Source of the DNA: Streptomyces sp. V2I9
Lineage (GTDB): Bacteria > Actinomycetota > Actinomycetes > Streptomycetales > Streptomycetaceae
DNA length: 64,000 nt
NCBI RefSeq assembly: GCF_030817475.1
Contig: NZ_JAUSZJ010000002.1
Coordinates: forward strand, 5,346,626-5,410,625
Direction: 5' to 3'
Shown: positions 10,220-19,300 of the stretch, piece after piece
Numbering within the stretch: the first letter of the stretch is position 1
How the letters are laid out: every line of letters begins with the position of its first letter
The notes under the pieces: generated by a model
Told to the model about the DNA's origin: nothing
Database searches by the model: none
Seen by the model: only the letters and a program-made list of their open reading frames with translations
Translations under genes and position numbers: made by a program

Positions 10220-11923
10220 ATGGCCCAGGTCCAGCGCATGTCCCGATTGATGATCAAGACACTGCGCGACGACCCGGCGGACGCCGAGACGCTCAGCCAC
10301 AAGCTGCTGGTCCGCGCCGGGTACGTGCGCCGCAACGCGGCCGGCATCTGGTCCTGGCTGCCGCTCGGCAAGAAGGTCCTGGACAACATCTCCCACGTCG
10401 TCCGCGAGGAGATGGACGCCATCGGCGCCCAGGAGGTGCTGCTGCCCGCCCTGCTGCCCAAGGAGCCCTACGAGGCGTCCGGCCGCTGGGAGGAGTACGG
10501 CGACCTGCTCTTCCGCCTCCAGGACCGCAAGGGCGGCGACTACCTCCTCGGTCCGACCCACGAGGAGATCTTCACCCAGACCGTCAAGGACCAGTGCACG
10601 TCCTACAAGGACCTGCCGGTGATGCTCTACCAGATCCAGACGAAGTACCGCGACGAGGCCCGCCCCCGCTCCGGCGTGCTCCGCGGCCGCGAGTTCCAGA
10701 TGAAGGACTCGTACAGCTTCGACACCACCGACGAGGGCCTGGCGCACTCCTACGCCCTGCACCGGGCCGCGTACATCAAGATCTTCGAGCGGCTCGGCCT
10801 GGACCACCGCGTCGTCTCCGCCGTCTCCGGCGCGATGGGCGGCTCCGCCTCCGAGGAGTTCCTGGCCCCCGCCGCCGCCGGTGAGGACACCTTCGCGGAC
10901 TGTCCGAACTGCGACTACGCGGCCAACACCGAGGCCGTGACCTTCGCGCTTGCCCCGGTCGACGGTTCGGCGCACGGCGCGGTCGAGGAGCTGGACACCC
11001 CCGACACCCCGACCATCGAGACGCTCGCCGCGCACCTGGGCGTGCCCGCCTCCGCCACCCTGAAGAACCTGCTGGTCAAGGTGGACGGCGAGATCGTCGC
11101 CGTGGGCGTCCCCGGCCACCGCGAGGTCGACCTCGGCAAGCTGGGCGAGCACCTGGCGCCCGCCGTCGTCGAGCTGGTCACCGCCGAGGACTTCGTCGGC
11201 CGCGACGACCTCGTACGCGGTTACGTCGGCCCCCAGGGGCTGGAGAAGGTCCGCTACCTCGCCGACCCCCGCGTCGCCCCCGGCACCTCCTGGATCACCG
11301 GCGCGAACAAGGACGGCAAGCACGCGAGGAACGTCGTCGCCGGCCGGGACTTCGAGGTCGACCAGTACCTGGACGTCGTCGTCGTCGAGGAGGGCGACCC
11401 CTGCCCCGCGTGCGGCACCGGCCTCGTCCTGGACCGCGCCATCGAGATCGGCCACATCTTCCAGCTCGGCCGCAAGTACGCCGACACCTTCCAGCTCGAC
11501 GTCCTCGGCCAGCAGGGCAAGCCCGTCCGGGTCACGATGGGCTCGTACGGCATCGGCGTCTCCCGCGCGGTGGCCGCCCTCGCCGAGCAGACCGCCGACG
11601 ACAAGGGCCTGTGCTGGCCCCGCGAGGTCGCCCCGGCCGACGTCCACGTCGTCGCCGCCGGCAAGGCCCTCCAGACCGAGCTGGCCCTGGAGGTCTCGGA
11701 GAAGCTCAACGCGGCGGGCCTGCGCGTCCTGGTCGACGACCGTCCCGGCGTCTCGCCCGGCGTGAAGTTCACCGACTCCGAGCTGATCGGCGTGCCCAAG
11801 ATCCTGGTCGCCGGCCGCCGCGCCGCCGACGGCGTCCTGGAACTGAAGGACCGCCGCACCGGCGAGCGCGAGGAGCTGACCGTCGACGAGGCGATCGCCC
11901 GCCTGACGGCCGACCTGGCCTGA
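10220..11923 (+). CDS. proS: prolyl-tRNA synthetase, bacterial type
   Basis: Class II aminoacyl-tRNA synthetase that charges tRNA-Pro. Length is 567 residues. Motif 2 is in the TKYRDEARPRSGVLRGREF region and motif 3 in VTMGSYGIGVSRAVAAL. The inserted YbaK-like editing domain that removes mischarged alanine occupies about residues 225-385 (ASATLKNLLVKVDGE), which identifies the bacterial long form. The C-terminal anticodon-binding domain begins near PADVHVVAAG. ATG at 10220 is preceded by GCAGGAG. A strong hairpin ends the unit. Confidence 0.97.
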   Translation: MAQVQRMSRLMIKTLRDDPADAETLSHKLLVRAGYVRRNAAGIWSWLPLGKKVLDNISHVVREEMDAIGAQEVLLPALLPKEPYEASGRWEEYGDLLFRLQDRKGGDYLLGPTHEEIFTQTVKDQCTSYKDLPVMLYQIQTKYRDEARPRSGVLRGREFQMKDSYSFDTTDEGLAHSYALHRAAYIKIFERLGLDHRVVSAVSGAMGGSASEEFLAPAAAGEDTFADCPNCDYAANTEAVTFALAPVDGSAHGAVEELDTPDTPTIETLAAHLGVPASATLKNLLVKVDGEIVAVGVPGHREVDLGKLGEHLAPAVVELVTAEDFVGRDDLVRGYVGPQGLEKVRYLADPRVAPGTSWITGANKDGKHARNVVAGRDFEVDQYLDVVVVEEGDPCPACGTGLVLDRAIEIGHIFQLGRKYADTFQLDVLGQQGKPVRVTMGSYGIGVSRAVAALAEQTADDKGLCWPREVAPADVHVVAAGKALQTELALEVSEKLNAAGLRVLVDDRPGVSPGVKFTDSELIGVPKILVAGRRAADGVLELKDRRTGEREELTVDEAIARLTADLA

Positions 11924-11932
11924 CCGACCGCC

Positions 11933-11971
11933 GACGAAGGCCCCCGCGCACGTCGCGCGGGGGCCTTCGTC
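11933..11971. terminator. bidirectional terminator between proS and the APH-like gene
   Basis: A perfect 17-base stem (11933-11949 with 11955-11971) with a 5-base loop, nine bases after the proS stop. It sits between converging genes and could serve both strands. Confidence 0.85.
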
Positions 11972-12007
11972 GTACGGGAAGGGCGTCGTACGGCAGGGGC
12001 GGGGGCC

Positions 12008-12994
12008 CTACAGCCAGCCCGCGAACTCCAGATTGACCTCGCCCATCTGCCGCCGCCCCTCGGCCAGCGCACGGGTGCCCGACTCGACGGCCCGGAACAG
12101 CGTCCAGCCGTGCAGCCGCGCCTGGTCCACCTCCAGCGACTCCGCCAGCTTCTTGACCCTCCGCCGGGCCGTCACCGGGCCGCCGGGGGAGGCGATCAGA
12201 TCCTCCACCCGGTCCCTCACCAGCCGCGCCAGGTCGTAGGCCCGCTCCCCGACCAGGGGCTCCGGACCCACCGTCAGCCACGGCGCACGCTCCCCGGACA
12301 GCACCTTGCTCTGCCGGAAATTGCCGTGCAGCAGCAGGAGCTCGGGTGATCCCTCGACCAGCTCCGCGCGGGCCGCGAGCGCCGCCTCCACCAGCGGCGC
12401 CAGCTCCGGATCGGCCTCGGCGGCCGCCCGCATCCCGGCGCTCTGCCGCCCGGTCCGCTCGGCCACCGTCTCGAAGCCGTGCCCGGCGGGCGGCTCCACC
12501 CACAGCCGACGTACCGTTCCCGCCGCCTCCAGCAGGGCCTTCGCCTCCGGCAGCGAGCGCAGCGACACCTCATGGTGCAGCCGCTCCAGCAGCACCGCCC
12601 CGGCCGCAGCGCCCTCCGACGCACCGAGCCCGGACGCACCGAGCCCCGACACGTGCGCCCCCGGCGCGTCCGGCTGCGACGACCGCAGCTCCGGCGCGTC
12701 CAGCACCTTGACCGCGCCCCAGCCGTTCCAGTGCTCCAGCGCCGCCCGCTCCAGATCGGGCCGGGCGACCGGCGGGGCGATCTTCAGCGCCGCCGGGGTC
12801 CCGTCCGCCCGCCGCACCAGCACCACCAGGGAGCTGCGCCCGCCGGGAGCGGCCGCCCGCTCCACGGTGAGGCCGTCCCCGGCGGTGAGCGCCCGCTCGG
12901 TCAACGCGGGGAGCGCGGCCAGCCAGTCGGCGGCGGCGTCCCCGTACATCTCACCGAGTGCGCGCTCCAGGCGCGGCGGCGGTTCGAAACCCAT
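12008..12994 (-). CDS. aminoglycoside/streptomycin kinase-fold protein lacking catalytic residues
   Basis: A 328-residue protein of the APH (streptomycin 6-kinase-like) fold. The nucleotide-anchoring lysine is retained (PAALKIAPP), and the C-terminal lobe aligns by eye with the family: LLHGN at 222-225, then VLSGERAPWLTVGPEPLVGERAYDLA. In active members the first motif is HGD and the second begins with an aspartate that binds metal (IDPKPLVGEPAYD). Here they are Asn225 and Gly243. Loss of both suggests a pseudokinase (inference). The start is ATG 12994 with GGGAA upstream; codons further upstream are low-complexity and overlap the preceding gene. It is the third gene of a minus-strand trio, 31 bases after the DUF4439 gene. 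Confidence 0.78.
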   Translation of the reverse strand: MGFEPPPRLERALGEMYGDAAADWLAALPALTERALTAGDGLTVERAAAPGGRSSLVVLVRRADGTPAALKIAPPVARPDLERAALEHWNGWGAVKVLDAPELRSSQPDAPGAHVSGLGASGLGASEGAAAGAVLLERLHHEVSLRSLPEAKALLEAAGTVRRLWVEPPAGHGFETVAERTGRQSAGMRAAAEADPELAPLVEAALAARAELVEGSPELLLLHGNFRQSKVLSGERAPWLTVGPEPLVGERAYDLARLVRDRVEDLIASPGGPVTARRRVKKLAESLEVDQARLHGWTLFRAVESGTRALAEGRRQMGEVNLEFAGWL

Positions 12995-13025
12995 ACGTCG
13001 TGTGTTCCCTTTCCGGTCCTTCGGA

Positions 13026-13544
13026 TCAGCGCGACCCGTCCGCGCCCGCCGCCTCCACCGGGCCCGTCGCGGCCGGATCCGCACCGGCGGCCCGCTCGGC
13101 GAGCCCCGGAAAGGCTACGTTGCCGCCCCGCCACCGGGCCGAGCGCACCGCGGCCTCCCGCAACGCGCCCGCGGCCTCTTTGCGGCGCGGCCCCTCGCAG
13201 GCCCGCACGAGGTCGGCGTACGCGCCCGCGATCCGGTCCTCCAGCACCGCGGCCAGCCGCTGTGCCGACGCGGCGTCCGCGACGGCGAACGGCAGAGCGT
13301 ACGCGGCGTCCGACGCCGCCGGCCGGCCGCCCAGGTCCCGCGCGGTGCGCGCCAGTGCGTCCCGCCGCGCACGGTGTCCGTCGTACGCGGCACGGGCCTC
13401 GGCGGCCCGCTTCCCGTCGAGGCGGCCGCCCAGCACCCCGTACCCGTACACCGCGGCGTGCTCGGCGGCCAGGGCCGCCTGGACGGCGGTCAGTTCGGGA
13501 GAACCGGCGTCGTCCTCGGACGGCCGGACGGAACGGGTGCTCAT
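13026..13544 (-). CDS. ferritin-like domain protein (DUF4439)
   Basis: A 172-residue alanine-rich helical protein. After a short acidic leader come helices with ALAAEHAAVYGYGVLGG (first half-motif, E and H/Y) and further helices through about residue 145. This is the four-helix ferritin-like layout annotated as DUF4439; no enzymatic activity is established for the family. The full E...ExxH metal set of true ferritins is not obvious, so metal binding is uncertain. Its ATG overlaps the stop of the upstream lipoprotein gene by ATGA (13541-13544), so the two are almost certainly co-translated and may work together. Confidence 0.72.
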   Translation of the reverse strand: MSTRSVRPSEDDAGSPELTAVQAALAAEHAAVYGYGVLGGRLDGKRAAEARAAYDGHRARRDALARTARDLGGRPAASDAAYALPFAVADAASAQRLAAVLEDRIAGAYADLVRACEGPRRKEAAGALREAAVRSARWRGGNVAFPGLAERAAGADPAATGPVEAAGADGSR

Positions 13545-14080
13545 GCGGCGGTCTCCTCGGCCAGTTCGGTCAGCAGGTACGCGTGCGCGGCGGCGGCCGC
13601 CGCCACCGAGGCCAGCAGCCGGGCCAGCTCCGGGCCGGCCGTCAGCAGGGCCTCGGCGTGCGCGTCGGCCCGGCGGCGCTCGGCGGTCGCCAACTCCTTC
13701 ACCGCGGCCTTCGGATCGGCCGGTACCGGCCCGGGGTCCGCGGGCGGGGCGTCCTTCGGAGCCCCCTTCTCCGGGGCGTCCTCGGCGCGCGGCGGCGCCA
13801 GCGCCCGGCCGTGCTCGGCCACGGCCGCCCGCAGGGGCGCGAGCCCCGCCGCCGTCGCCGGATGCGCCCCGGCCACCAGGTCGTACCGGGCGAGCAGGAG
13901 GGCGCCGTCGCGCACCGCCCTCTCCCGCAGCGTCCGTTCGGTCCGCTCCGGGACGGCCCGCGCGGGCCTCCCGCCTCCGGTCGCCCCGTCGTCGCCCCCG
14001 CAGCCGGTCAGCACCGCACCCAGGGCGAGGGCTCCCGTCGCGGTGAGCGCCCCCCTGCGCGTCGTCCCCGTGCGCCGCAC
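13541..14080 (-). CDS. putative lipoprotein with helical (ferritin-like) domain
   Basis: A 179-residue exported protein. The start is GTG 14080, well placed after GAAGGAGAG; codons upstream are not coding in character. The N terminus is MRRTGTTRRGAL, then a hydrophobic stretch to the lipobox LTGC with Cys27 as the lipidated residue. The paired arginines before the hydrophobic core mean Tat export is possible. The mature part is Ala/Arg-rich and helical with a Pro/Asp linker (about 110-130) and resembles the downstream DUF4439 partner in length and composition, suggesting an outer-face companion. Function unknown. It is transcribed divergently from rimP across 175 bases. Confidence 0.72.
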   Translation of the reverse strand: MRRTGTTRRGALTATGALALGAVLTGCGGDDGATGGGRPARAVPERTERTLRERAVRDGALLLARYDLVAGAHPATAAGLAPLRAAVAEHGRALAPPRAEDAPEKGAPKDAPPADPGPVPADPKAAVKELATAERRRADAHAEALLTAGPELARLLASVAAAAAAHAYLLTELAEETAA

Positions 14081-14255
14081 GTCTCTCCTTCGGGCCTGGA
14101 CCGGTCCTGACCGGATCTGTCCTGATGTGATCACTGCACGTGAGCGTACCCGTGGCCGAGCGGCAGGCGGACGGCAACACCCCTGGCGACCGGATACCCT
14201 TTGACCTGACGCACGACGTTCCCACAACAGCACACGCGGCCGAGGAGTCACCCGG

Positions 14256-14759
14256 ATGAGCACCACCCAGAGCGAGAGGCTGCGCGGGCTGCTGGAACCG
14301 CTCGTCAGCGCGCAGCAGCTGGACCTCGAGGAGATCGAGGTGACCCGCGCCGGCCGCCGGGGGGTGCTGCGGATCGTCGTGGACTCCGACGAGGGCGTGG
14401 AGCTGGACGCCTGTGCGGAGCTGAGCCGCTCGATCTCCCAGAAGCTGGACGAGACCGACGCGATGGGCGAGGGCGAGTACGTCCTCGAAGTCAGCTCCCC
14501 GGGCGCGGACCGCCCGCTGACCGAGCACCGCCACTACGTACGCGCCATCGGCCGGCTGGCCAGGTTCCATCCGGCCGACGGCGGCTCCGGCGAGCTGGTC
14601 GCCCGCATCCTCGCCGTGGACGAGGACGGGCTCGACCTCGAAGTGCCCGGCGTCAAGGGCCGCAAGCCCACCGCCCGCCGCCTCGCCTTCGACGAGATCG
14701 CCAAGGCGCGCGTGGAGATCGAATTCAACCGCAAGGACAAGAAGGAAGAGGAGGCGTAG
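14256..14759 (+). CDS. rimP: ribosome maturation factor RimP
   Basis: Assists 30S subunit maturation. The 167-residue protein has the two RimP parts: an N-terminal alpha/beta domain (LEEIEVTRAGRRGVLRIVVD, then EYVLEVSSPGADRPLT, the family signature) and a C-terminal SH3-like barrel (about 95-150), with a charged tail KDKKEEEA. ATG 14256 follows GAGGAGTCACCCGG. It is first of the rimP-nusA cluster, two bases before nusA. No tRNA gene is visible in the upstream gap (14081-14255), unlike the metY arrangement of enterobacteria. A TACCCT -10-like hexamer is at 14195-14200. Confidence 0.94.
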   Translation: MSTTQSERLRGLLEPLVSAQQLDLEEIEVTRAGRRGVLRIVVDSDEGVELDACAELSRSISQKLDETDAMGEGEYVLEVSSPGADRPLTEHRHYVRAIGRLARFHPADGGSGELVARILAVDEDGLDLEVPGVKGRKPTARRLAFDEIAKARVEIEFNRKDKKEEEA

Positions 14760-14761
14760 CC

Positions 14762-15802
14762 GTGGACATCGATGTGAAGCTTCTGAAGGGCTTGGCGCAG
14801 GACAAGGAGATCCCCTTCGACGTGCTCGTCGGGGCGATCGAGTCGGCCCTCCTCATCGCGTACCACCGCACCGACGGCAGCCACCGCCGGGCGCGCGTGA
14901 AGATCGACGAGCGCGGCCACGTCACGGTGTGGGCCAAGGAGGACCCGGCCGACCTCGAGGAGGGCCAGGAGCCCGAGGAGTTCGACGACACCCCCTCCGG
15001 CTTCGGCCGGATCGCGGCGTCCACCGCGAAGCAGGTCATCCTGCAGCGGCTGCGCGACGCCGAGGACGACAGGACCTTCGGGGAGTACGCGGGCCACGAG
15101 GGCGACGTCGTCACGGGCGTCGTCCAGCAGGGCAAGGACCCCAAGAACGTCCTGGTCGACATCGGCAAGCTGGAAGCCATCCTTCCGGTGCAGGAGCAGG
15201 TTCCGGGCGAGGAGTACACCCACGGCCTGCGTCTGCGCACGTACGTCGTCCGGGTCGCCAAGGGCGTCCGCGGTCCCTCGGTGACGCTCTCGCGCACCCA
15301 CCCGAACCTGGTGAAGAAGCTCTTCGCGCTGGAGGTCCCGGAGATCGCGGACGGCTCGGTGGTCATCGAAGCCATCGCCCGCGAGGCCGGTCACCGCACC
15401 AAGATCGCCGTGCGCTCCACGCGCTCCGGCCTGAACCCCAAGGGCGCCTGCATCGGCCCGATGGGCAGCCGGGTGCGCAACGTCATGGCCGAGCTGCACG
15501 GCGAGAAGATCGACATCGTGGACTGGTCCGACGACCCGGCCGAGATGGTCGCCAACGCCCTTTCGCCCGCCCGCGTGAGCAAGGTGGAGATCGTCGACCT
15601 CGGGGCCCGTTCCGCCCGCGTCACCGTGCCGGACTACCAGCTGTCGCTGGCGATCGGCAAGGAGGGGCAGAACGCCCGCCTGGCCGCCCGGCTCACCGGC
15701 TGGCGGATCGACATCCGGCCGGACACCGAGACGGACGAGGAGCGGGAGAACGCCGACCGCGAGCGGGCCGAGCGGGCTCGGGAGCGCTCGGAAAGGCGTT
15801 GA
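14762..15802 (+). CDS. nusA: transcription termination/antitermination factor NusA
   Basis: RNA polymerase-associated factor controlling pausing, termination and antitermination. The 346-residue protein has the N-terminal RNAP-binding domain (LLKGLAQDKEIPFDVLVGAI), the S1 domain (about 120-190, EGDVVTGVVQQG) and two KH domains (GACIGPMGSRVRNVM and LAIGKEGQNARLAARL). It ends in a short charged tail and lacks the C-terminal acidic repeats of the E. coli protein, as is normal in actinobacteria. GTG start at 14762, two bases after rimP. Confidence 0.96.
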   Translation: MDIDVKLLKGLAQDKEIPFDVLVGAIESALLIAYHRTDGSHRRARVKIDERGHVTVWAKEDPADLEEGQEPEEFDDTPSGFGRIAASTAKQVILQRLRDAEDDRTFGEYAGHEGDVVTGVVQQGKDPKNVLVDIGKLEAILPVQEQVPGEEYTHGLRLRTYVVRVAKGVRGPSVTLSRTHPNLVKKLFALEVPEIADGSVVIEAIAREAGHRTKIAVRSTRSGLNPKGACIGPMGSRVRNVMAELHGEKIDIVDWSDDPAEMVANALSPARVSKVEIVDLGARSARVTVPDYQLSLAIGKEGQNARLAARLTGWRIDIRPDTETDEERENADRERAERARERSERR

Positions 15803-15915
15803 CCCGCAGCGGCTCCAGGGAATAGATCTGGGGTGCACACCGCTGAGATCACGACAACGTCCGTTCGATTTCTGCCCCAAAGCGGCGGGGTCGGTACGGG
15901 GAGGTAGACTTAACC

Positions 15916-16194
15916 GTGTCTGGCCGGACGCAAGCCCGCGCTTGCCCCGAGCGCACCTGTGTGGGGTGCCGGGAGCGAGCGGCCAAGAGCGAGCTGCTGC
16001 GCATCGTGGTGGACGAGGGCGCCTGCGCCCCTGATCCACGCGGTACGCTGCCCGGCCGGGGTGCTTACGTGCACCCCGTCTCTGTCTGTCTCGACCTGGC
16101 GGTCCGCCGCCGGGCGTTCCCCCGGGCCTTCAAGGCCAAGGGGCCGTTCGACACCGCGGCTCTGACGCGGTTCGTCGAGCGGGCGACACCGTAA
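15916..16194 (+). CDS. ylxR: YlxR family RNA-binding protein (DUF448)
   Basis: A 92-residue basic protein. The family hallmark CVGCRERAAKSELLRIV appears after ten residues, followed by DPRGTLPGRGAYVHP and a basic RRRAFPRAFKAKG segment. YlxR proteins are small nucleic-acid-binding factors encoded between nusA and infB. The GTG at 15916 is preceded both by GGGGAGG (11-base spacing) and by TAGACT at 15905-15910. The 113-base gap after nusA therefore holds either a ribosome binding site or a promoter for a near-leaderless message. Confidence 0.88.
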   Translation: MSGRTQARACPERTCVGCRERAAKSELLRIVVDEGACAPDPRGTLPGRGAYVHPVSVCLDLAVRRRAFPRAFKAKGPFDTAALTRFVERATP

Positions 16195-16269
16195 GAAACG
16201 TAAGAAGTGAACGGCACGGGACCCCGTGCGGTCAGGTACCTCGCGAGTTGGAAGTAGGTCGAGATTGCG

Positions 16270-16312
16270 ATGAGCACTCGATGAGTACGCGATGAGTACG
16301 CCCATGAAGTAG
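16270..16312 (+). promoter_or_regulatory. three overlapping mini-ORFs in the infB leader
   Basis: An 11-base unit is repeated three times (16269-16279 GATGAGCACTC, then 16280-16290 and 16291-16301 GATGAGTACGC). Read from each ATG, the units encode MSTR-stop (16270-16284), MSTR-stop (16281-16295) and MSTPMK-stop (16292-16312). Each stop overlaps the next start by ATGA. The chain ends 38 bases before the infB start. A purine-rich GGAAGTAGGTCGAG lies upstream. Possibly a translated leader; no function is known. Confidence 0.5.
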
Positions 16313-16316
16313 CGAC

Positions 16317-16346
16317 GGTCCGGCGGTAACCCGGACCTAAAAGGAG
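16317..16346 (+). promoter_or_regulatory. hairpin plus Shine-Dalgarno of infB
   Basis: GGTCCGG (16317-16323) pairs with CCGGACC (16331-16337), loop CGGTAAC. The helix stops one base before the strong ribosome binding site AAAAGGAG (16339-16346), which precedes the GTG at 16351. Confidence 0.55.
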
Positions 16347-16350
16347 CGAA

Positions 16351-19300
16351 GTGGCTAAGGTCCGGGTATACGAACTCGCCAAGGAGTTCGGAGTCGAGAG
16401 CAAGGTCGTCATGGCCAAGCTCCAAGAACTCGGTGAGTTCGTCCGTTCGGCGTCCTCGACGATCGAGGCGCCGGTTGTACGTAAGTTGACCGACGCACTG
16501 CAGGGGCCCGGCGGCAACGCCGGCAAGTCCGCTGCGAAGCCCGGCGCGCCCCGCAAGGCGACGCCGGCGAAGCCCGCGGCGCCCTCCCCGGCCGCCGCGG
16601 CACGTCCCGCTGCCCCCAAGCCCGGCGCACCGGCCCCCAAGCCGGCCGCCGCCGAGGCCCCGAGCAGCACCCCGACGGCGCCCTCCGCGCCCTCGGCGGG
16701 CCCCCGTCCGGGCCCGAAGCCCGCCCCGAAGGCCCCGGTCACCCCGGTCCCGGCCGCCGAGTTCTCGGCCCCGGCCCCGGCCCCGGAGCGTCCGGCCGCC
16801 CCGCAGCAGCCGCAGGCGCAGCGCCCCACCGGCGCCACCCCCGGCCCCCGTCCCGCCCCGGCCCGTCCGGCGCAGGGCGGCGGCCAGCGCGACGGCGGTC
16901 AGCGTGACGGCGGCCAGCGCGGCGACCAGCGTGGCGGCGACCGCCCCGCGCGTCCCGCCGGCCAGGGCGCGCCGCGTCCCGGCGGCGCCCGTCCGGCCGG
17001 TCCCCGTCCGGGCAACAACCCCTTCACCTCCGGCGGTTCCACCGGCATGGCGCGCCCCTCGGCGCCCCGTCCCGGCGGTGCCCCGCGCCCCGGTGGCGGC
17101 TCGGAGCGCCCCGGCGCCCCGCGTCCCCAGGGCGGCCCCGGCGGCGCCCCGCGTCCCCAGGGCGGTCAGCCCCAGGGCGGCGCCCGCCCCACTCCGGGCG
17201 GCATGCCCCGTCCGCAGGCTCCGCGCCCCGGCGGCGGTCCCGCCGGTAACCGCCCCAACCCGGGCATGATGCCGCAGCGTCCCGCTGCCGGCCCGCGTCC
17301 CGGTCCCGGCGGCGGTGGCCGCGGTCCCGGCGGCGGCGGTCGTCCCGGCGGTGCCGGTGGCGGTCGTCCCGGTGGCGGCGGCTTCGCCGGCCGCCCCGGT
17401 GGCGGTGGCGGCGGCGGGTTCGCCGGCCGTCCGGCCGGTCCCGGTGGTGGCGGCGGCGGTGCCGGTCGTCCCGGTGGCGGCGGCGGCTTCGGCGGTCGTC
17501 CCGGCTTCGGTGGCCGTCCGGGTGGTCCCGGCGGCCGTGGTGGCACGCAGGGCGCCTTCGGCCGCCCCGGCGGTCCCGCGCGTCGTGGCCGCAAGTCGAA
17601 GCGGCAGAGGCGCCAGGAGTACGAGGCCATGCAGGCCCCGTCGGTCGGCGGCGTCATGCTGCCCCGCGGCAACGGACAGGCCGTCCGCCTGTCGCGCGGC
17701 GCCTCGCTCACCGACTTCGCGGAGAAGATCAACGCCAACCCGGCGTCGCTCGTCGCCGTGATGATGAACCTCGGCGAGATGGTCACGGCCACGCAGTCGG
17801 TCTCCGACGACACGCTGCGTCTCCTGGCCGAGGAGATGAACTACGTCCTGGAGATCGTCAGCCCGGAGGAGGAGGACCGCGAGCTGCTCGAGTCCTTCGA
17901 CATCGAGTTCGGCGAGGACGAGGGCGGCGAAGAGGCCCTGGTCTCCCGTCCGCCGGTCGTGACCGTCATGGGTCACGTCGACCACGGTAAGACCCGGCTC
18001 CTCGACGCGATCCGCAAGACCAACGTGGTCGCGGGCGAGGCCGGCGGCATCACCCAGCACATCGGTGCCTACCAGGTCACGACGGACGTCAACGACGAAG
18101 AGCGCAGGATCACCTTCATCGACACCCCGGGTCACGAGGCGTTCACCGCCATGCGTGCCCGTGGTGCGAAGTCGACCGACATCGCGATCCTCGTGGTGGC
18201 GGCCAACGACGGTGTGATGCCCCAGACGATCGAGGCGCTGAACCACGCCAAGGCGGCCGAGGTGCCGATCGTGGTCGCGGTCAACAAGATTGACGTCGAG
18301 GGCGCCGACCCGACCAAGGTGCGCGGTCAGCTCACCGAGTTCGGCCTGGTGGCCGAGGAGTACGGCGGCGACACCATGTTCGTCGACATCTCCGCCAAGC
18401 AGGGCCTCAACATCGAGGCGCTCCTGGAGGCCGTCGTCCTCACCGCCGACGCCTCGCTCGACCTGCGGGCCAACCCCGACCAGGACGCGCAGGGCATCGC
18501 GATCGAGTCCCACCTCGACCGCGGTCGCGGTGCCGTCTCGACGGTCCTGGTCCAGCGCGGAACGCTGCGCATCGGCGACACGATGGTCGTGGGCGACGCC
18601 TACGGCCGCGTGCGCGCCATGCTCGACGACACCGGTCAGAACGTCCAGGAAGCGGGTCCCTCGACCCCCGTCCTGGTGCTCGGTCTCACCAACGTCCCGG
18701 GTGCCGGCGACAACTTCCTGGTCGTCGACGAGGACCGTACGGCCCGTCAGATCGCCGAGAAGCGCGCCGCCCGTGAGCGCAACGCCAACTTCGCCCGCAA
18801 GGGTGTCCGGTTCTCCCTGGAGAACCTGGACGAGGCGCTCAAGGCCGGTCTGGTCCAGGAGCTCAACCTCATCATCAAGGGCGACGCGTCCGGTTCGGTG
18901 GAGGCTCTCGAGTCCTCGCTGCTCCAGCTCGACGTCGGTGAAGAGGTCGACATCCGGGTCCTGCACCGCGGTGTGGGTGCGGTCACCGAGTCGGACATCA
19001 ACCTGGCGACGGGGTCCGACGCCATCGTGATCGGCTTCAACGTGCGCGCCGCAGGGCGTGCCGAGCAGATGGCCGAGCGCGAAGGCGTGGACGTCCGGTA
19101 CTACTCGGTCATCTACCAGGCGATCGAAGAGATCGAAGCGGCCCTCAAGGGCATGCTCAAGCCGGAGTACGAAGAGGTCGAGCTCGGCACGGCGGAGATC
19201 CGCGAGATCTTCCGCTCGTCCAAGCTGGGCAACATCGCCGGTGTGCTGGTCCGCTCCGGCGAGGTCAAGCGCAACACCAAGGCGCGCCTGCTGCGCGATG

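Noticed and set aside
14081..14255. Possible tRNA upstream of rimP, as in metY-rimP-nusA of enterobacteria
   Set aside because: No cloverleaf-compatible T-loop (GGTTCRA) or acceptor stem seen in the 175-base gap.
16269..16301. 11-bp repeats as a CRISPR-like or phage attachment element
   Set aside because: Three short contiguous copies without spacers; no cas or integrase genes.
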